Shown piece after piece: positions 49,784 through 60,626 of a stretch of 64,000 nucleotides of DNA. The DNA is from Desulfuromonas sp. AOP6 (GTDB taxonomy: Bacteria > Desulfobacterota > Desulfuromonadia > Desulfuromonadales > SZUA-540), in contig NZ_AP022810.1 in assembly GCF_009731355.2 (NCBI RefSeq), positions 1,888,001 through 1,952,000 on the forward strand, in the 5' to 3' direction. Below the pieces are notes generated by a model. The model made no database searches. It was given only the letters and a program-made list of their open reading frames with translations, and was not told the origin of the DNA. Within the stretch, counting starts at the first letter, position 1. The number at the start of each line of letters is the position of its first letter. Made by a program: the position numbers and the translations under genes.

Positions 49784-50776
49784 TCAAGCCCCGATGATAT
49801 TGAGCACCAATTCTTCCATGAGCGCTTCGGGATTGGCACCACTTGATTTAAGAGCCACATCGGTCTGCAGAAACAGTTCGAATATCCGGCGATATTGTCG
49901 TGGTGAAAACAAATGAGCTTGTTCTATCAAACCATCAGCGAAATAAGGATTGACGCCTACCTGACGAGGGATATCCCGGCGCGGCACCTTCTGGTCAAGA
50001 AGTTCCCTTATTTTCCAAAGGTTCCGATAGTGACGCGTCAACATGGTCAAAATGACTAAAGAAACAACAGCATCCTCGTGGAGCCGTCGCAGAAATCGCA
50101 GTGCCTCCCCCCTCTGGCGTTTCCCCAGAGCGTTGCTCAGATCAAAGACCGTGTCAACCCGGGTATCGGATACCACCGCCTTTACTTCCGCCACATCAAT
50201 TAACCGCCCATCACCGACATAGCCGTAAAGCTTGCTCAGTTCCGCATCAATTTCCTGAAGGTTGGTTCCGACACGGCGGCAGAAAAGGGCCAGGCCCTCT
50301 TCCGTGAAACTCTTCTTCGCTTCCCGAGCGTGATTTTTGACAAACGTCGGGATTTGATTGTCATAGAGTGGCTTGTATTCAACCAGCGCACCCTGCTTCT
50401 TGAATTCCTGGAAAAACTTTCTGCGAGCATCAATCTTGTCAGCAACAAAAACGAGGACGGTTTCGGGTGCAGCGTCCGACAGATAGGGAAGAAATGCGTC
50501 CAGCTGCGCCGCCGACAGGAGTTGGGCATCCTTGACAATAATCAGACGACGGGACGAAAAGACCGGAAAAGTGCTGGCGGTGTCGAGGATATTTTCTACG
50601 GCGGCATCCTTGCCATAACAGACTGTCAGGTTGAAATCACGGGCTTCGGCAGGAACGAGGGCATCTCGAAGGGTCTCCAGGCAACGGTCGCGCAAATAGG
50701 TTTCCGTCCCATAAAGGAAAATCAGGGAGGGCACCTTGCCGTCATCAACGGCCCGCAGAAGTTCGACATGAGTCAT
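49784..50776 (-). CDS. holA: DNA polymerase III subunit delta
   Basis: A 330-aa HolA. PSLIFLYGTETYLRDRCLET (degenerate P-loop region), FPVFSSRRLIIVKDAQLLSA, and KRQRGEALRFLRRLHEDA with MLTRHYRNLWKIREL in the C-terminal collar domain. It opens the sliding clamp. It is 16 nt after lptE in the leuS-lptE-holA order conserved in many Gram-negatives. Confidence 0.93.
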   Translation of the reverse strand: MTHVELLRAVDDGKVPSLIFLYGTETYLRDRCLETLRDALVPAEARDFNLTVCYGKDAAVENILDTASTFPVFSSRRLIIVKDAQLLSAAQLDAFLPYLSDAAPETVLVFVADKIDARRKFFQEFKKQGALVEYKPLYDNQIPTFVKNHAREAKKSFTEEGLALFCRRVGTNLQEIDAELSKLYGYVGDGRLIDVAEVKAVVSDTRVDTVFDLSNALGKRQRGEALRFLRRLHEDAVVSLVILTMLTRHYRNLWKIRELLDQKVPRRDIPRQVGVNPYFADGLIEQAHLFSPRQYRRIFELFLQTDVALKSSGANPEALMEELVLNIIGA

Positions 50777-50792
50777 GACTTTTCACCCATGT

Positions 50793-51305
50793 TCAGAAGT
50801 TTTCAAGGATGCGAAAGTACAACTCTTCGGCCACCCGTTCAGCAAGCAGGCCCTGGATTTCGCTCTCCCGGTCTTCCTGAACGCCTTTGTCCGGGTGAGT
50901 GGGGTACTCATCATCCCAGGCAACCTGCCCCTTCCACAATGCCTTGCCGTCGACCGCCCGCCGCAGGGTTGCCTGGACGGAAAGCCTGGAGCGATACTCG
51001 AGAATCCTGTCGCCAGGCCCATAGGATATAGCTGAAATGGAATACCCCGTGACCGTGCCGGTCAGAACCACATCGGCCCTATCCCAACTCTCGACGATTT
51101 CCATTTCAGGCTTGCGTGCAAACCTGGTCACAACCGCGTTAGTGACCAGGTCTTCCAGATAAGGTTCCGCCGTTTTATTGCCGAACAGCTCAATATACAG
51201 TCTATTTTCCGCATCAGAAAAGCGACCCGCCTTTTCGGAAAATTGATAGCCGCAGCCGCTAAGAACAAAAAGGAGAAACACCAGGAAAAGAAGAGCGGAC
51301 CTCAT
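50793..51305 (-). CDS. lptE: LPS-assembly lipoprotein
   Basis: A 170-aa lipoprotein. Signal [20 protein letters not shown] has lipobox L-S-G-C (Cys18). The mature chain has [20 protein letters not shown] and [20 protein letters not shown], typical of LptE/RlpB. It plugs LptD and helps place LPS in the outer leaflet. The start overlaps the leuS stop by 4 nt. Confidence 0.92.
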   Translation of the reverse strand: MRSALLFLVFLLFVLSGCGYQFSEKAGRFSDAENRLYIELFGNKTAEPYLEDLVTNAVVTRFARKPEMEIVESWDRADVVLTGTVTGYSISAISYGPGDRILEYRSRLSVQATLRRAVDGKALWKGQVAWDDEYPTHPDKGVQEDRESEIQGLLAERVAEELYFRILENF

Positions 51306-53857
51306 GCCACCACCACACTGACGAGACGGCCAGGTACCACCACAATTTTCCGGATTGTTTTACCTTCGATAAAGCGGGCCACGTTTTCCTCTTCGATGGC
51401 AGCCACCTTGATCGCCTCTTCGTCGGCACCGGCCGCCACCGTGATCTTGCCACGAACTTTACCGTTGACCTGCACGACGATGAGTTTTTCATCTTCCACC
51501 AATGCCTCAGCATCAAGCTTGGGCCAGCTCGCCTCAACAAGACGATCCCTGTGACCGATCAGGCTCCACAACTCTTCGGTGATGTGGGGAACAAAGGGCG
51601 ACAGCAGTCTCAGCACTGCCTCGATAGCTTCGCGCACAGCGCCGGGATACTTGTCCTTTTCCTCAAATCCGTAGAGGGCGTTGACCAGCTCCATGACGGC
51701 GGCAATGGCCGTATTGAAGTGGAAGCGGCCGTCTATATCCTCCGTCACCTTTTTGATAGTCCGGTGTGTGACCCGTCGCAGGTTTCTGGCCCCTCCCTCC
51801 CGTTCGGGAGCCATGGAGGTGGAACCCAGCAGGGCATGGTTTTCATAGACAATGCGCCAGACGCGCCCCAGGAAGCGGTAGCACCCTTCAACACCCTGGT
51901 CGTTCCACTCCAGGTCTTTTTCCGGCGGTGCCGCAAACAGGGTAAACAGGCGGGCCGTATCAGCGCCATAACGGCTGATGAGGTTGTCAGGATCGACCAC
52001 GTTCTTCTTGGACTTGCTCATCTTTTCGTTGCGGCCGGTCACGGCAGCGGCCTGGCAACGGGAACACTTGCCCTCCACGACTTCTTCAGGATAAAGCCAG
52101 CCGTGCTCAGGACAGGAGCGGGTTTCCATACAGACCATCCCCTGTGTCAGGAGATTGGTAAAAGGTTCGTCGACCTTCATCATGCCCAGATCGCGAAGGA
52201 CTTTGGTAAAGAAACGGGCATACAGCAGGTGCATAACGGCATGTTCGATGCCGCCGATATATTGATCAACAGGCAGCCAGTACTCCGCCGCCATTCTGTC
52301 GACGGGACCCGAAGGGAAGTCTGGACAGGTGTAGCGGGCAAAATACCAGGAGCTCTCCACAAAGGTGTCAAAGGTGTCGCATTCCCGCCGCGCCACTTCA
52401 CCGCACTGGGGGCAGGTCACGCTCATGAAATCCTGGCTTTTGGTCAAGGGACTCCCCCCTTCACCGGTAAACTCCACGTCAGTTGGCAGCACCACCGGCA
52501 GATCCTGCTCCGGCACGGGTACCACCCCACAGACATCACAGTAAATGATGGGGATGGGCGTGCCCCAGTAGCGTTGTCGGGAGACACCCCAGTCGCGCAG
52601 ACGGTAGTTGATAGTCTTTTTGCCGATACCTTCCTGCTGCAGATAATCAGCGATCTTTTCCTTGGCCGACTCATTGTCCAGCCCATCGAAAGGACCAGAG
52701 TTGGCCATGAGCCCGGGACCGGTCCAAGCCTCGGTCATGGTCTCGGCCGCCAAAGCCTCACCTTGGGGCTGAATGACCACGATCTTGGGCAGATCATACT
52801 TTTGGGCAAACTCGAAATCACGCTGGTCGTGGGTGGGGACGGCCATGACCGCCCCGGTACCGTAATCCATGAGCACAAAATTGGCCAAAAAGACCGGCAT
52901 GCGTTTTTTACTGACGGGGTTGATACAGTAAGCCCCCGTGAAAACCCCTTCTTTTTCCATATCCTCGCTGGTACGTTTGATCTTGTCCTGCTTCTTGATG
53001 CGGGCAATGAAATCCTCGACATCCTGGCGCCTCTCGGCGGTGGTGATGTCGAGAGCCATCGGATGCTCTGGAGCCAAACTCATGAAGGTGGCGCCGAACA
53101 GCGTGTCCTGACGAGTGGTAAAGACGCGAATCTTCTTGAGAGATCCGTCGAGCGGAAAATCGATTTCGCAACCGGTGCTGCGGCCAATCCAGTTTCTCTG
53201 CATGGTGAGAACCGGCTCAGGCCACCCCTTGAGTTCCTCCATGCAGTCGAGCAACTCCTGGGCATATGCGGTGGTCTTGAAAAACCACTGCTCCAGTTCC
53301 TTGGGCACAACCTCGCTGTCACAGCGCCAGCAGCACCCTTCTTCAACCTGTTCGTTGGCCAGTACCGTCTGACACTGGGGACACCAGTTAACAGAGGAAC
53401 TCTTCTTGTAGGCCAACCCCTTTTCGTACATCTTAAGAAAGACGAGCTGTTCCCATTTGTAGTAGTCAACATCGCAGGTCGCGAGTTCGCGGTCCCAATC
53501 GTAGGAAAGGCCCATTTTTTTCAACTGGGAACGCATGTTGGCGATATTCTCATAAGTCCACTTGGCCGGATGCGTGCCATGCTGGATGGCCGCGTTTTCC
53601 GCAGGCATACCGAAAGCATCCCACCCCATGGGATGAAGAACATTGAATCCCTGCATGCGCTTGAAACGAGCGACGACGTCCCCGATGGAGTAATTGCGTA
53701 CGTGCCCCATATGAATACGACCCGAAGGATAGGGGAACATTTCCAGGAGATAATATTTGGGCCTGTCGGAGGTCTCCCCGACCTTAAAGGTCTTTTCCTC
53801 TTCCCATATCTTCTGCCATTTGCCTTCCAGGGTCGTGGCGTTGTACCGCTCTTCCAT
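51302..53857 (-). CDS. leuS: Leucyl-tRNA synthetase
   Basis: An 851-aa class I synthetase. The HIGH-type motif is [12 protein letters not shown] (residues 41-52) and KMSKS is in [17 protein letters not shown]. The editing domain lies between, with [19 protein letters not shown] and [14 protein letters not shown] zinc-binding CPQC pair is visible ([11 protein letters not shown]). It is upstream of lptE and downstream of infA. ATG 53857 follows GGAGGC. Confidence 0.97.
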   Translation of the reverse strand: MEERYNATTLEGKWQKIWEEEKTFKVGETSDRPKYYLLEMFPYPSGRIHMGHVRNYSIGDVVARFKRMQGFNVLHPMGWDAFGMPAENAAIQHGTHPAKWTYENIANMRSQLKKMGLSYDWDRELATCDVDYYKWEQLVFLKMYEKGLAYKKSSSVNWCPQCQTVLANEQVEEGCCWRCDSEVVPKELEQWFFKTTAYAQELLDCMEELKGWPEPVLTMQRNWIGRSTGCEIDFPLDGSLKKIRVFTTRQDTLFGATFMSLAPEHPMALDITTAERRQDVEDFIARIKKQDKIKRTSEDMEKEGVFTGAYCINPVSKKRMPVFLANFVLMDYGTGAVMAVPTHDQRDFEFAQKYDLPKIVVIQPQGEALAAETMTEAWTGPGLMANSGPFDGLDNESAKEKIADYLQQEGIGKKTINYRLRDWGVSRQRYWGTPIPIIYCDVCGVVPVPEQDLPVVLPTDVEFTGEGGSPLTKSQDFMSVTCPQCGEVARRECDTFDTFVESSWYFARYTCPDFPSGPVDRMAAEYWLPVDQYIGGIEHAVMHLLYARFFTKVLRDLGMMKVDEPFTNLLTQGMVCMETRSCPEHGWLYPEEVVEGKCSRCQAAAVTGRNEKMSKSKKNVVDPDNLISRYGADTARLFTLFAAPPEKDLEWNDQGVEGCYRFLGRVWRIVYENHALLGSTSMAPEREGGARNLRRVTHRTIKKVTEDIDGRFHFNTAIAAVMELVNALYGFEEKDKYPGAVREAIEAVLRLLSPFVPHITEELWSLIGHRDRLVEASWPKLDAEALVEDEKLIVVQVNGKVRGKITVAAGADEEAIKVAAIEEENVARFIEGKTIRKIVVVPGRLVSVVVA

Positions 53858-54015
53858 AGTGCCTCCGAAATATCACTTCACGGGGAAAAAACAGGAATAC
53901 CGGCATGCGCCGGTATGGTTGTCGTCAATGAATTTCAACAGTTCTGCGCTGGCGCAGAGAGCGCCAGCCGGATTGCAGAGCAACCGTTCCGCCCTCAGCA
54001 GGGCGGCGAAAACGG
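53858..54015 (-). other. infA-leuS intergenic region with several hairpins
   Basis: 158 nt with at least three stems. CCGCCCT/AGGGCGG occurs just after infA. GCTGGCGC/GCGCCAGC competes with CTGCGC/GCGCAG. ATACCGGC/GCCGGTAT (53898-53917) is followed on the minus strand by TCCTGTTTTTT. The last looks like a terminator 40-60 nt before leuS. No T-box elements were found. Confidence 0.6.
53886..53917 (-). terminator. Terminator-like hairpin before leuS
   Basis: ATACCGGC pairs with GCCGGTAT around ATGC. A six-T run follows on the minus strand after TCCTG. It either ends the infA transcript or attenuates leuS. Confidence 0.65.
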
Positions 54016-54246
54016 CTATTTCTCGCGATAGGTGATTCGACCGCGGGTCAGATCGTAGGGCGAGAGCTCTACGGTGACACGGTCTCCAGGCAGAATGCGG
54101 ATATAAAACTTGCGCATCTTTCCAGAAATATGCGCCAGAACAACATGCCCATTGTCCAGTTTAACCCTGAACATGGCATTGGGTAGCGGCTCGATAACCG
54201 ATCCCTCGACTTCTATGGCTTCTTCCTTTGCCAAAATGGCCTCCAT
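54016..54246 (-). CDS. infA: Translation initiation factor IF-1
   Basis: A 76-aa single OB-fold. [39 protein letters not shown] and [20 protein letters not shown] are near-invariant IF-1 sequences. It occupies the 30S A site during initiation. It has its own promoter at 54297-54326. Confidence 0.97.
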   Translation of the reverse strand: MEAILAKEEAIEVEGSVIEPLPNAMFRVKLDNGHVVLAHISGKMRKFYIRILPGDRVTVELSPYDLTRGRITYREK

Positions 54247-54296
54247 CTAGAAAATAATTAACTGAAACAGGGAAAAGGCAGCAACAAAACGGGGCT

Positions 54297-54326
54297 ATTT
54301 AACATAAATACAACAGGCGTTGTCAA
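54297..54326 (-). promoter_or_regulatory. Promoter of infA
   Basis: Minus-strand TTGACA (54321-54326) and TTAAAT (54297-54302) with an 18-nt spacer. The leader is about 45 nt. Confidence 0.6.
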
Positions 54327-54370
54327 GTCCCATCCCATCAGGGGCAGACAGCACCGCCTGTCCCCCAAAC

Positions 54371-54751
54371 TTATCCGGCAAGATTCAGCAGGCGTTTGGC
54401 TGAATCGATGATCTTGGTAGTCTGAATCGGCTTGGTGATATATTCGTTGGCCCCCAAAGCAAGAGCCCTTTCACGATCTTCATGGGCGCCCTCGGTGGTA
54501 ATGATCACAATAGGGACACTTTTATAGCCGGGATCGTTGCGGACGAGGCTCACGAGTTTCAACCCATCCATGATCGGCATATTGATGTCGGTGAAGATCA
54601 GATCGAACTTCTCGATGGACAACTTCTTGAGACCGTCGACCCCATCGCTGGCCTCGACAATCGAAAGTCCTCGTATCCGCTTCAGGGCGAATACGATGAG
54701 CTGCCGCATCGTCGGCGAATCTTCAACGACGAGCACCTTGTAGGTTGACAT
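54371..54751 (-). CDS. CheY-like response regulator
   Basis: A 126-aa stand-alone receiver: VLVVEDSPTMRQL with acidic E10/D11, phospho-acceptor D55 in LIFTDINMPIMDG, Thr in IVIITTEGAHED and Lys in YITKPIQ. The start MSTYKV at 54751 follows GGGAGGG. It is the last gene of the chemosensory cluster and probably its phosphorylatable output. Confidence 0.92.
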   Translation of the reverse strand: MSTYKVLVVEDSPTMRQLIVFALKRIRGLSIVEASDGVDGLKKLSIEKFDLIFTDINMPIMDGLKLVSLVRNDPGYKSVPIVIITTEGAHEDRERALALGANEYITKPIQTTKIIDSAKRLLNLAG

Positions 54752-54766
54752 GGAACCCTCCCCCAA

Positions 54767-55594
54767 TCATTTGGTCAATAGATCAAGAAAACCCTGAATC
54801 GTAGAAAGCTTACGCTCGGATTCAGAATAAAGCTTGGATGAGAATATGGCCGTGGCGGCGTGACCGGCAAGTAGCGTAAAGAGTTCGTAATCGACCTCGG
54901 CAAAGCGCTTTTTCTGGACGAGAAGCTTGTAGATGACGATGACGCCAATCACATGTTCCTTGATTTTGAGAGGAATACAGACAATGGGATGATGCAGATC
55001 CCGCATGTAGTTTTCCATATCCTCGATAAAATAATTCTCGCCGGTTTTAGCCATCTGACCGATGATGCCATCACCGATGGAGATAATGGGCACATCCTGT
55101 GTCTCTATGCCTTCAGACGCGACAGCCTGGAGGCTGTTGCTTTTGTCATCAAGCAGCATGACCGCGAACTCCTCGGCCCCGATGAGATTGATGACTATCT
55201 CCATGATGATCTGCAGAACTTCTTTAAAATCCAGGGTGGAATGAAGTTGATAGGAGGCAATGTAGAGATTGGCCAGATTGTTGTTTTCGGTTTCCACCTC
55301 AACATATCGGTTGGCGAAATCGTGATTCTCCTCTTCAACCCGCTTGATGCGATCCAAAATCTTCAGTTTTTCCGCTTCCAATTCCTCGATGCGCTGGCGG
55401 AGCCTGCGTATCTCCTCTTCTGCCTCTCCGGAAAGGCCCCCCTCGCCTTTGCCGGCTTCCACCTGAAGAATCTGGTAGCGCAGTCGTTCGTTTTCACGTA
55501 GAAGTTCCTGGGTAAACTCCGCTCCCTTCTTAAAGACCTGAAGAAATTCTTCCGCTTTTTTAACCGTTCCTTTATCGTCCATGGTTTCGCTCAT
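54767..55594 (-). CDS. Coiled-coil GAF domain protein
   Basis: A 275-aa protein. The first half is coiled coil (residues about 30-120: EEEIRRLRQRIEELEAEKLK, RVEEENHDFANRYVEVETEN). A GAF domain follows (about 125-255), with LHSTLDFKEVLQIIMEIVIN and GDGIIGQMAKTGENYFIEDM, then CIPLKIKEHVIGVIVIYKLL. It probably senses a small molecule or redox cue and may stand in for, or couple to, receptors in the cluster. It has no catalytic domain. Confidence 0.87.
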   Translation of the reverse strand: MSETMDDKGTVKKAEEFLQVFKKGAEFTQELLRENERLRYQILQVEAGKGEGGLSGEAEEEIRRLRQRIEELEAEKLKILDRIKRVEEENHDFANRYVEVETENNNLANLYIASYQLHSTLDFKEVLQIIMEIVINLIGAEEFAVMLLDDKSNSLQAVASEGIETQDVPIISIGDGIIGQMAKTGENYFIEDMENYMRDLHHPIVCIPLKIKEHVIGVIVIYKLLVQKKRFAEVDYELFTLLAGHAATAIFSSKLYSESERKLSTIQGFLDLLTK

Positions 55595-55680
55595 GGCAAA
55601 CTCCCGAAAATAGGCTGATCGTCAGATTCGAGCCATCCTAACAGCACCCGGACAAAATTTCCAGTATTTCCTTACGGGAA

Positions 55681-56748
55681 CTAGAGTCCACAACGCCTTA
55701 GAATTTCGGTACATAGAAGCGGCAGCGGGATAACCTTATCGATCCGCCCTGTCGCGATGGCCTCTTTGGGCATGCCGAAAACAACACTGCTCTCTTCCGC
55801 TTCGGCCAAGGCCTGACCGCCTACTTCCTTGATAGACAAAACGCCCTTGGCGCCGTCATTTCCCATTCCGGTCAGCACGACGGCAAGGAGACCGGGGCCA
55901 AAGACGCGAGCGGCCGATTCGAACATCACATCGACACTGGGTACATAGCGCTGCCCGGCAACGGGATCGCGTACGTGCGCCAGAACGCGTCCAGAATCTT
56001 CGAAAAAGGTCAGATTGCGGCCACCGGGCGCGATCAGAACACGGCCGGGCTCAAGGACATCCCCGGTCTGGGCCTCGCTGACATCCAGCGCACAAATCTT
56101 GTTCAGGCGCTCCGCAAAGGCACGGGTGAACCCCGCCGGCATGTGTTGAGAGATGGCAATCCCTAAAGGGATTTTCTCGGTGATCTGCGACAGGATGGTT
56201 TGCAAAGCCGGAGGCCCCCCCGTCGAGGCGCCAATAACGACCTGGCAGATCGACGGACCGGACGTATTGCGTCGACGGTGGAGAGTCGGTGCGGCCTCAT
56301 TGACTGACCGGTTTTCCCGTCCAAGGGGGCGCCGGAGAACCTTACGCATATCCGTCAAAACGACCGCGCGGACCTTTCGATGCAAGTCCTCTTTAATGGT
56401 AAGCAATTCCGTGGAAATGCGGGCGGTAGGCTTCGATACGAACTCAACCGCGCCAAAGTCAAGAGCCTTGAAGACGTTTTCATCTTTGGTTCGCGCAGAA
56501 ACAACGATGACCGGCGTCGGCCTGTTCTGCATGACAATGCGAAGGAAGGCAAATCCGTCCATTTTCGGCATTTCGAGGTCGAGCGTAACCAGGTCGGGTT
56601 TCAGGTCAAATACCTTGCGCAGCCCTTCCTCGCCATCGCAGGCATAACCCACCACCTTCACGCCGGGAAGATCTTCCAGCATTTTGGTAATAGCCCGCCG
56701 ATTGTAGGCCGAATCATCAACCACCAGCACACGGACAGGCTCGTTCAT
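55681..56748 (-). CDS. cheB: Chemotaxis protein-glutamate methylesterase
   Basis: A 355-aa CheB. Receiver with D57 ([14 protein letters not shown]). The C-terminal esterase domain has the catalytic Ser in [14 protein letters not shown], His in [11 protein letters not shown] and Asp in [11 protein letters not shown]. It demethylates or deamidates receptor glutamates. The start overlaps cheR by 4 nt. Confidence 0.95.
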   Translation of the reverse strand: MNEPVRVLVVDDSAYNRRAITKMLEDLPGVKVVGYACDGEEGLRKVFDLKPDLVTLDLEMPKMDGFAFLRIVMQNRPTPVIVVSARTKDENVFKALDFGAVEFVSKPTARISTELLTIKEDLHRKVRAVVLTDMRKVLRRPLGRENRSVNEAAPTLHRRRNTSGPSICQVVIGASTGGPPALQTILSQITEKIPLGIAISQHMPAGFTRAFAERLNKICALDVSEAQTGDVLEPGRVLIAPGGRNLTFFEDSGRVLAHVRDPVAGQRYVPSVDVMFESAARVFGPGLLAVVLTGMGNDGAKGVLSIKEVGGQALAEAEESSVVFGMPKEAIATGRIDKVIPLPLLCTEILRRCGL

Positions 56749-57629
56749 GCCCCTCCCCCTTCAAAAGGAAGTTGGTGGGGTCGCTGATACACCATGTCAT
56801 GGGTGAAATGACGAAGGGTAAAAACGTTGGTGATATTCATCAGTGATTCGGAATGACCCAGCAACAAAAAGCCCCCGGGGCGAAGACGCTGAAAAAAACT
56901 GTCAACGACCTTTTTTTTGGCAGCCATGTCGAAATAAATAATAACATTCCGACAGAAGATAATGTCCATCCGCCCCAACAGAGCAACACGAGGGGCGTCA
57001 AAAAGATTGAGATGACTGACGGTCACCAGATTCCTGACCCGGTCGTTGACACGGAATTTCCCATCGGCAGCGGCAAAAAAGCGTTCCTGATAGCCGGGAG
57101 GAGTCGCCCTGAATGAAGAAGTCCCGTAAACCCCCTTCCGCGCCAGCTGCAAAACTCTCTGGCTGATGTCTGTGCCGATGATGTCTACCTGAAAATCAGC
57201 CAGGAGGGGATTATCAAGGAGAAGCATGGCGATGGTGTACGGTTCCTCACCGGAAGAACATCCGGCACTCCATATGCGGATACGCCTGTCCTTGTCTTTT
57301 TCTTTTTGACGGACAATTTCAGGTAAAATTTCTTCGGTGAGCGTCTTGAGCTGAAAATCCTCACGAAAGAAATAGGTTTCGTTGGTTGTCAGCAAATCAA
57401 TGAGCTCAGTCAACTCCTGATCTTTGTCTTTGTTGTATCGCAGATAATAGTAGTAGTCTCTGAAACTCTCCAGTTGCAGATGTTGAAGACGCTTGGCAAG
57501 TCTCTTTTCCAGAAGATATTTGGAATCTTCTGAAAAATTCAGACCGCAGTAGTGGTAGACGAAATCCCTGATCAGCTGGAACTCGTCCATCGACATGGCG
57601 ATGCTGGGAGAAGAGAACAAAAATGACAT
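56745..57629 (-). CDS. cheR: Chemotaxis protein methyltransferase
   Basis: A 294-aa Che[21 protein letters not shown] (N-terminal helical domain), [12 protein letters not shown], the SAM motif [18 protein letters not shown], and [12 protein letters not shown]. It methylates receptor glutamates. ATG 57629 lies 4 nt after the HEAT-protein stop; extensions upstream would enter that gene. Confidence 0.95.
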   Translation of the reverse strand: MSFLFSSPSIAMSMDEFQLIRDFVYHYCGLNFSEDSKYLLEKRLAKRLQHLQLESFRDYYYYLRYNKDKDQELTELIDLLTTNETYFFREDFQLKTLTEEILPEIVRQKEKDKDRRIRIWSAGCSSGEEPYTIAMLLLDNPLLADFQVDIIGTDISQRVLQLARKGVYGTSSFRATPPGYQERFFAAADGKFRVNDRVRNLVTVSHLNLFDAPRVALLGRMDIIFCRNVIIYFDMAAKKKVVDSFFQRLRPGGFLLLGHSESLMNITNVFTLRHFTHDMVYQRPHQLPFEGGGA

Positions 57630-57633
57630 AATT

Positions 57634-59655
57634 TTAGATGTTCCCCCTTGCAACATCTTCCAGCAAAACATCAAGCTGACGCCGGACGAGCTCGTCGCTT
57701 TCCTGCCTGTTCATTTCGCGCAGAACAGCAAGGGCCTGGTCCCCGGCATCTTCAACCAGAACCCGGGCGTAGGCAAGACGAACCTCCGACGCGGCATGCT
57801 GACAAAGGCATGGTTGTGCCGATTCGATCTCCCGTTGTCGACCAGCCGCAGCAAGAATCTTGAGACTGGCGGTAACGACTTCTGGATCCGGATGAGACAG
57901 CGCCTCCACAAGAAACAGTGTAGCCTGGTCAAGGTCTTGCTCGGCCAGGGTTTCCAGGGCGGCAATGACGACAAGGCCGACCGGATCGTTCAAAGAATGG
58001 GTCAGAAGACTCCACGCGGCGGGGCAATCTGTGGCTCCCAGCCCTCGGATGGCCGAAACCCGGACCCAGAGATCCTCGTCCTGCACGGCCAGGGAAAGAG
58101 GTTCGAAGGCATCAGGGCCGACAGAGCGGGCAAAAACGTCGACGGCCATACGGCGCACCTCGGGATCTTCATCGGTCAAAGCCAGCAGCAGGGCATCGTG
58201 ATGGCGGCTGCTGCAACATTTCCCAAGCGCCTTCACGGCAGCCTGTCTCACTTGAGGAGTTTCATCCTTAAGGGCAAACACAAGCGCTGATTCAGCAGCG
58301 GGCACGTCAAGACGAGATATTATCGAAAGGGCACAGGTTCTTAAGTGAAAATCTTCGGCGCCAAGAAGTTTCTGCAGGGCACCATAAACCCTTTCGGGAT
58401 ATTTGCCTCCCAGGGTCGCAAGAGCCTCCAGGGCCGCGCTTCGTACCGTGTCACTCTTGTCGTCCAGTAGCGATACCAGCGGCGAGACCGCCTTTTCGAC
58501 ACCAAGTACCCCGAGAGCCTGGGCAGATACTGCGCGCAGATCGGCATCTTCGGACTGCAGCGCTGAGAGGAGATGATTCAGGCCTTCAACGCAACCAGTC
58601 ATCCCAACGACATAGGCCAGGTAGGGCCTTTGATACGCTTCGACACTCTGCCAATGGTCCATCAAAGACGCCGCCGCTTTTCTTCCCATGGAAATAAGCG
58701 CCTTGGTCGCGGCCTCGCGCAGACTTTCCTCTGCCAGCAGGGGAAGAAGTTGAAAGGCGGCCTGTTCGTCTTTTAACACGCCAATAAGTAGTAAAGCGGC
58801 CCGCCTCACCCTATCGGGACCGTCTTCCAGGAGGAGACCAAGCGCTTCAGCCAGGTTTTTACGTATAGGCGCAGGAAGACGCGCAGTTAATTCACCAGGG
58901 TGGCGCCGTTCCACCTTTTCAAGGGCCAATAAGGCCGAATGCCGCACATTGATCTTGTCGTCAAATAAACCCTGGACCAGTTCTTCAGCGACCTCAATCC
59001 CACCCAGTTGGCCAAGACAGTCATAAAGCGCCTTGCGCAACAGAGGCTCACGACTCCACTTCAGTAAGGATTCGACGGGAACCTCGGCTCCAATCTGTCC
59101 CAAGGCCTGCAGGATGGTAAAGCGCAACAGGAGGTCGGCCTCCTCCATCAGATCCAGAAGCGGGCTAACAGCGGCCACAGAGCCTATCTTTCCGAGATTT
59201 TCTGCTGCCGCTGCCCTGATATTGCCATCATTGTCTGACAGGGCTTCGATCATCAGAGGGACTGCTGACGTGTCGCGTATTTCTCCCAAAATATCCAGGA
59301 TAAATTTACGAACATCGCGATCCTCGCACTCCATCTCGGCGAAGAGGCAAGGCAACGATTGCCTGCCAAGCCGGGTAAGAATTTCAACGGCAGCGTTGCG
59401 CGCACCCGCATTGTCATCGGCATAAAGGAGAGAAACGACCCCGCTGATATGATCTATCGCCCCGGGCAACGCCAAAAAGATTTCGACGGCCTCTTTGCGT
59501 ACACGCCAACTCGAATCCCCCATGGCCCTGTACAGCAAGGGGAGCCACTCTTCCCCACAGGATACGCGTAGAGCCCGCAGTCCGCCAAGACGCTCTTCTT
59601 CCAGGGAGGAATCGAGATTTCTTTGGATATCCTTGGGAGTCACTTCGGAATGCAC
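57634..59655 (-). CDS. HEAT-repeat (PBS lyase-like) protein
   Basis: A 673-aa protein made almost wholly of about 20 HEAT-like repeats with the form D-x2-VR-x2-A-x2-ALG (SWRVRKEAVEIFLALPGAID, DVRKFILDILGEI, TVRSAALEALATLGGKYPER, EVRRMAVDVFARSVGP). It starts at GTG 59655 behind AGGAGAG. Such proteins form right-handed superhelical scaffolds. In Myxococcus chemosensory clusters a HEAT/PBS-lyase-like protein (Cpc7) is known in place of a flagellar target. A scaffold or effector role in this cluster is inferred. Confidence 0.9.
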   Translation of the reverse strand: MHSEVTPKDIQRNLDSSLEEERLGGLRALRVSCGEEWLPLLYRAMGDSSWRVRKEAVEIFLALPGAIDHISGVVSLLYADDNAGARNAAVEILTRLGRQSLPCLFAEMECEDRDVRKFILDILGEIRDTSAVPLMIEALSDNDGNIRAAAAENLGKIGSVAAVSPLLDLMEEADLLLRFTILQALGQIGAEVPVESLLKWSREPLLRKALYDCLGQLGGIEVAEELVQGLFDDKINVRHSALLALEKVERRHPGELTARLPAPIRKNLAEALGLLLEDGPDRVRRAALLLIGVLKDEQAAFQLLPLLAEESLREAATKALISMGRKAAASLMDHWQSVEAYQRPYLAYVVGMTGCVEGLNHLLSALQSEDADLRAVSAQALGVLGVEKAVSPLVSLLDDKSDTVRSAALEALATLGGKYPERVYGALQKLLGAEDFHLRTCALSIISRLDVPAAESALVFALKDETPQVRQAAVKALGKCCSSRHHDALLLALTDEDPEVRRMAVDVFARSVGPDAFEPLSLAVQDEDLWVRVSAIRGLGATDCPAAWSLLTHSLNDPVGLVVIAALETLAEQDLDQATLFLVEALSHPDPEVVTASLKILAAAGRQREIESAQPCLCQHAASEVRLAYARVLVEDAGDQALAVLREMNRQESDELVRRQLDVLLEDVARGNI

Positions 59656-59674
59656 TTATTTTTCTCTCCTCATG

Positions 59675-60580
59675 TCAGGGCAAAAGCTCTTTTTGGCGTC
59701 TTTCGACAAAAGCGCAAAAAGCCTGATGCAAAAAATCGGCGTACTGCCCGGCAGCAACGCTGAAGCGTTCCTCGAATAGTCTTTGTCCTTCGACGATTTC
59801 CGTGGCCATAGCCTCGAAGAAATTGCCGTTTACAATGCCCGCATCGACCTTCGGTTGGCTATAAAGGGCGATGTCCGCCACGATGATCCGAGCAAAACGC
59901 CGGGCTTTCTCTGCCTCGGTCTCCCCCCCCTCCTGCGCTTCAAGGTCATGAATTCGGTCTTTCATCCGTTCAACAAAAGAGGTCGGAGTGGACTGGTTTT
60001 TCACTTCTTTTCCTACAGCTCCGGCTGATTCGCAGGCGGAAGAAGGACTCGAATCATCCGTCAGTATCTGGGAGATCCTAAAAACAAGATCACCAGGGAT
60101 ATGGTGCTTTTCAATGTACCCATCGGCGCCATAGAGAGAAACTGGTGTTCGCTTGTAGGCGGTCTTATTGTAAACAGAAGAGACCAGTAGAATTTTGACT
60201 TTATCGAGCCCGGGCCGATGGCGGATTTTTTCGACGGCCTCAAAAGCGTAGAGACCGGGCAGGGCAACATCGAGCACAACAACATGGGGCGCTGATTGCT
60301 CCATGAGGGACAAAGCCAGGTCACCGTCAGAACAGACAAGGCACTCCATCTCCGAACGGTTCAACACCTCCTGGATAGTGGCGCAAAGCTGGGGATCTCC
60401 ATGAGCCACCAGCACCCGGACAAAAGAGAGGTCAGAAATGTCGGAGTTCCGACGGGGCGACACATCAACCTGAAATATTTTCTGACAGCGGGCACAACGC
60501 AGAGTCAACCGCTTCTTGTCGATATACCGGTTCTCAGCCAAACGGAACCGGGCCGAGCACTCGGGACAGGCTATTATCAT
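59675..60580 (-). CDS. Zinc-ribbon / receiver protein (MJ0042-type finger plus REC)
   Basis: A 301-aa protein. The N-terminal zinc finger has CPECSARFRLAENRYIDKKR and CARCQKIFQVDV. A receiver-like domain (about 53-175) has VVVLDVALPGLYAFEAV, where the phospho-Asp position is occupied, and IEKHHIPGD with Lys. A helical C-terminal domain with RRFARIIVADIALYSQPKVD and EIVEGQRLFEERF completes it. Start ATG 60580 after AGAGG. The C-terminal element recurs in deltaproteobacterial regulators. Its role in the pathway is unknown. Confidence 0.83.
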   Translation of the reverse strand: MIIACPECSARFRLAENRYIDKKRLTLRCARCQKIFQVDVSPRRNSDISDLSFVRVLVAHGDPQLCATIQEVLNRSEMECLVCSDGDLALSLMEQSAPHVVVLDVALPGLYAFEAVEKIRHRPGLDKVKILLVSSVYNKTAYKRTPVSLYGADGYIEKHHIPGDLVFRISQILTDDSSPSSACESAGAVGKEVKNQSTPTSFVERMKDRIHDLEAQEGGETEAEKARRFARIIVADIALYSQPKVDAGIVNGNFFEAMATEIVEGQRLFEERFSVAAGQYADFLHQAFCAFVERRQKELLP

Positions 60581-60626
60581 GAAAACCTCTTGCATCAATC
60601 GGGAACGTGCAGGAACAACCGGGTGG

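Noticed and set aside
53858-54015. T-box riboswitch upstream of leuS
   Set aside because: No AGTA/T-box/GGTG-type conserved elements; only simple hairpins are present.
51551-54031. Very long open frame (826 codons) on the plus strand opposite leuS
   Set aside because: It mirrors leuS codon by codon. GC-rich coding DNA leaves stops rare on the opposite strand, and the product has no recognisable domain.
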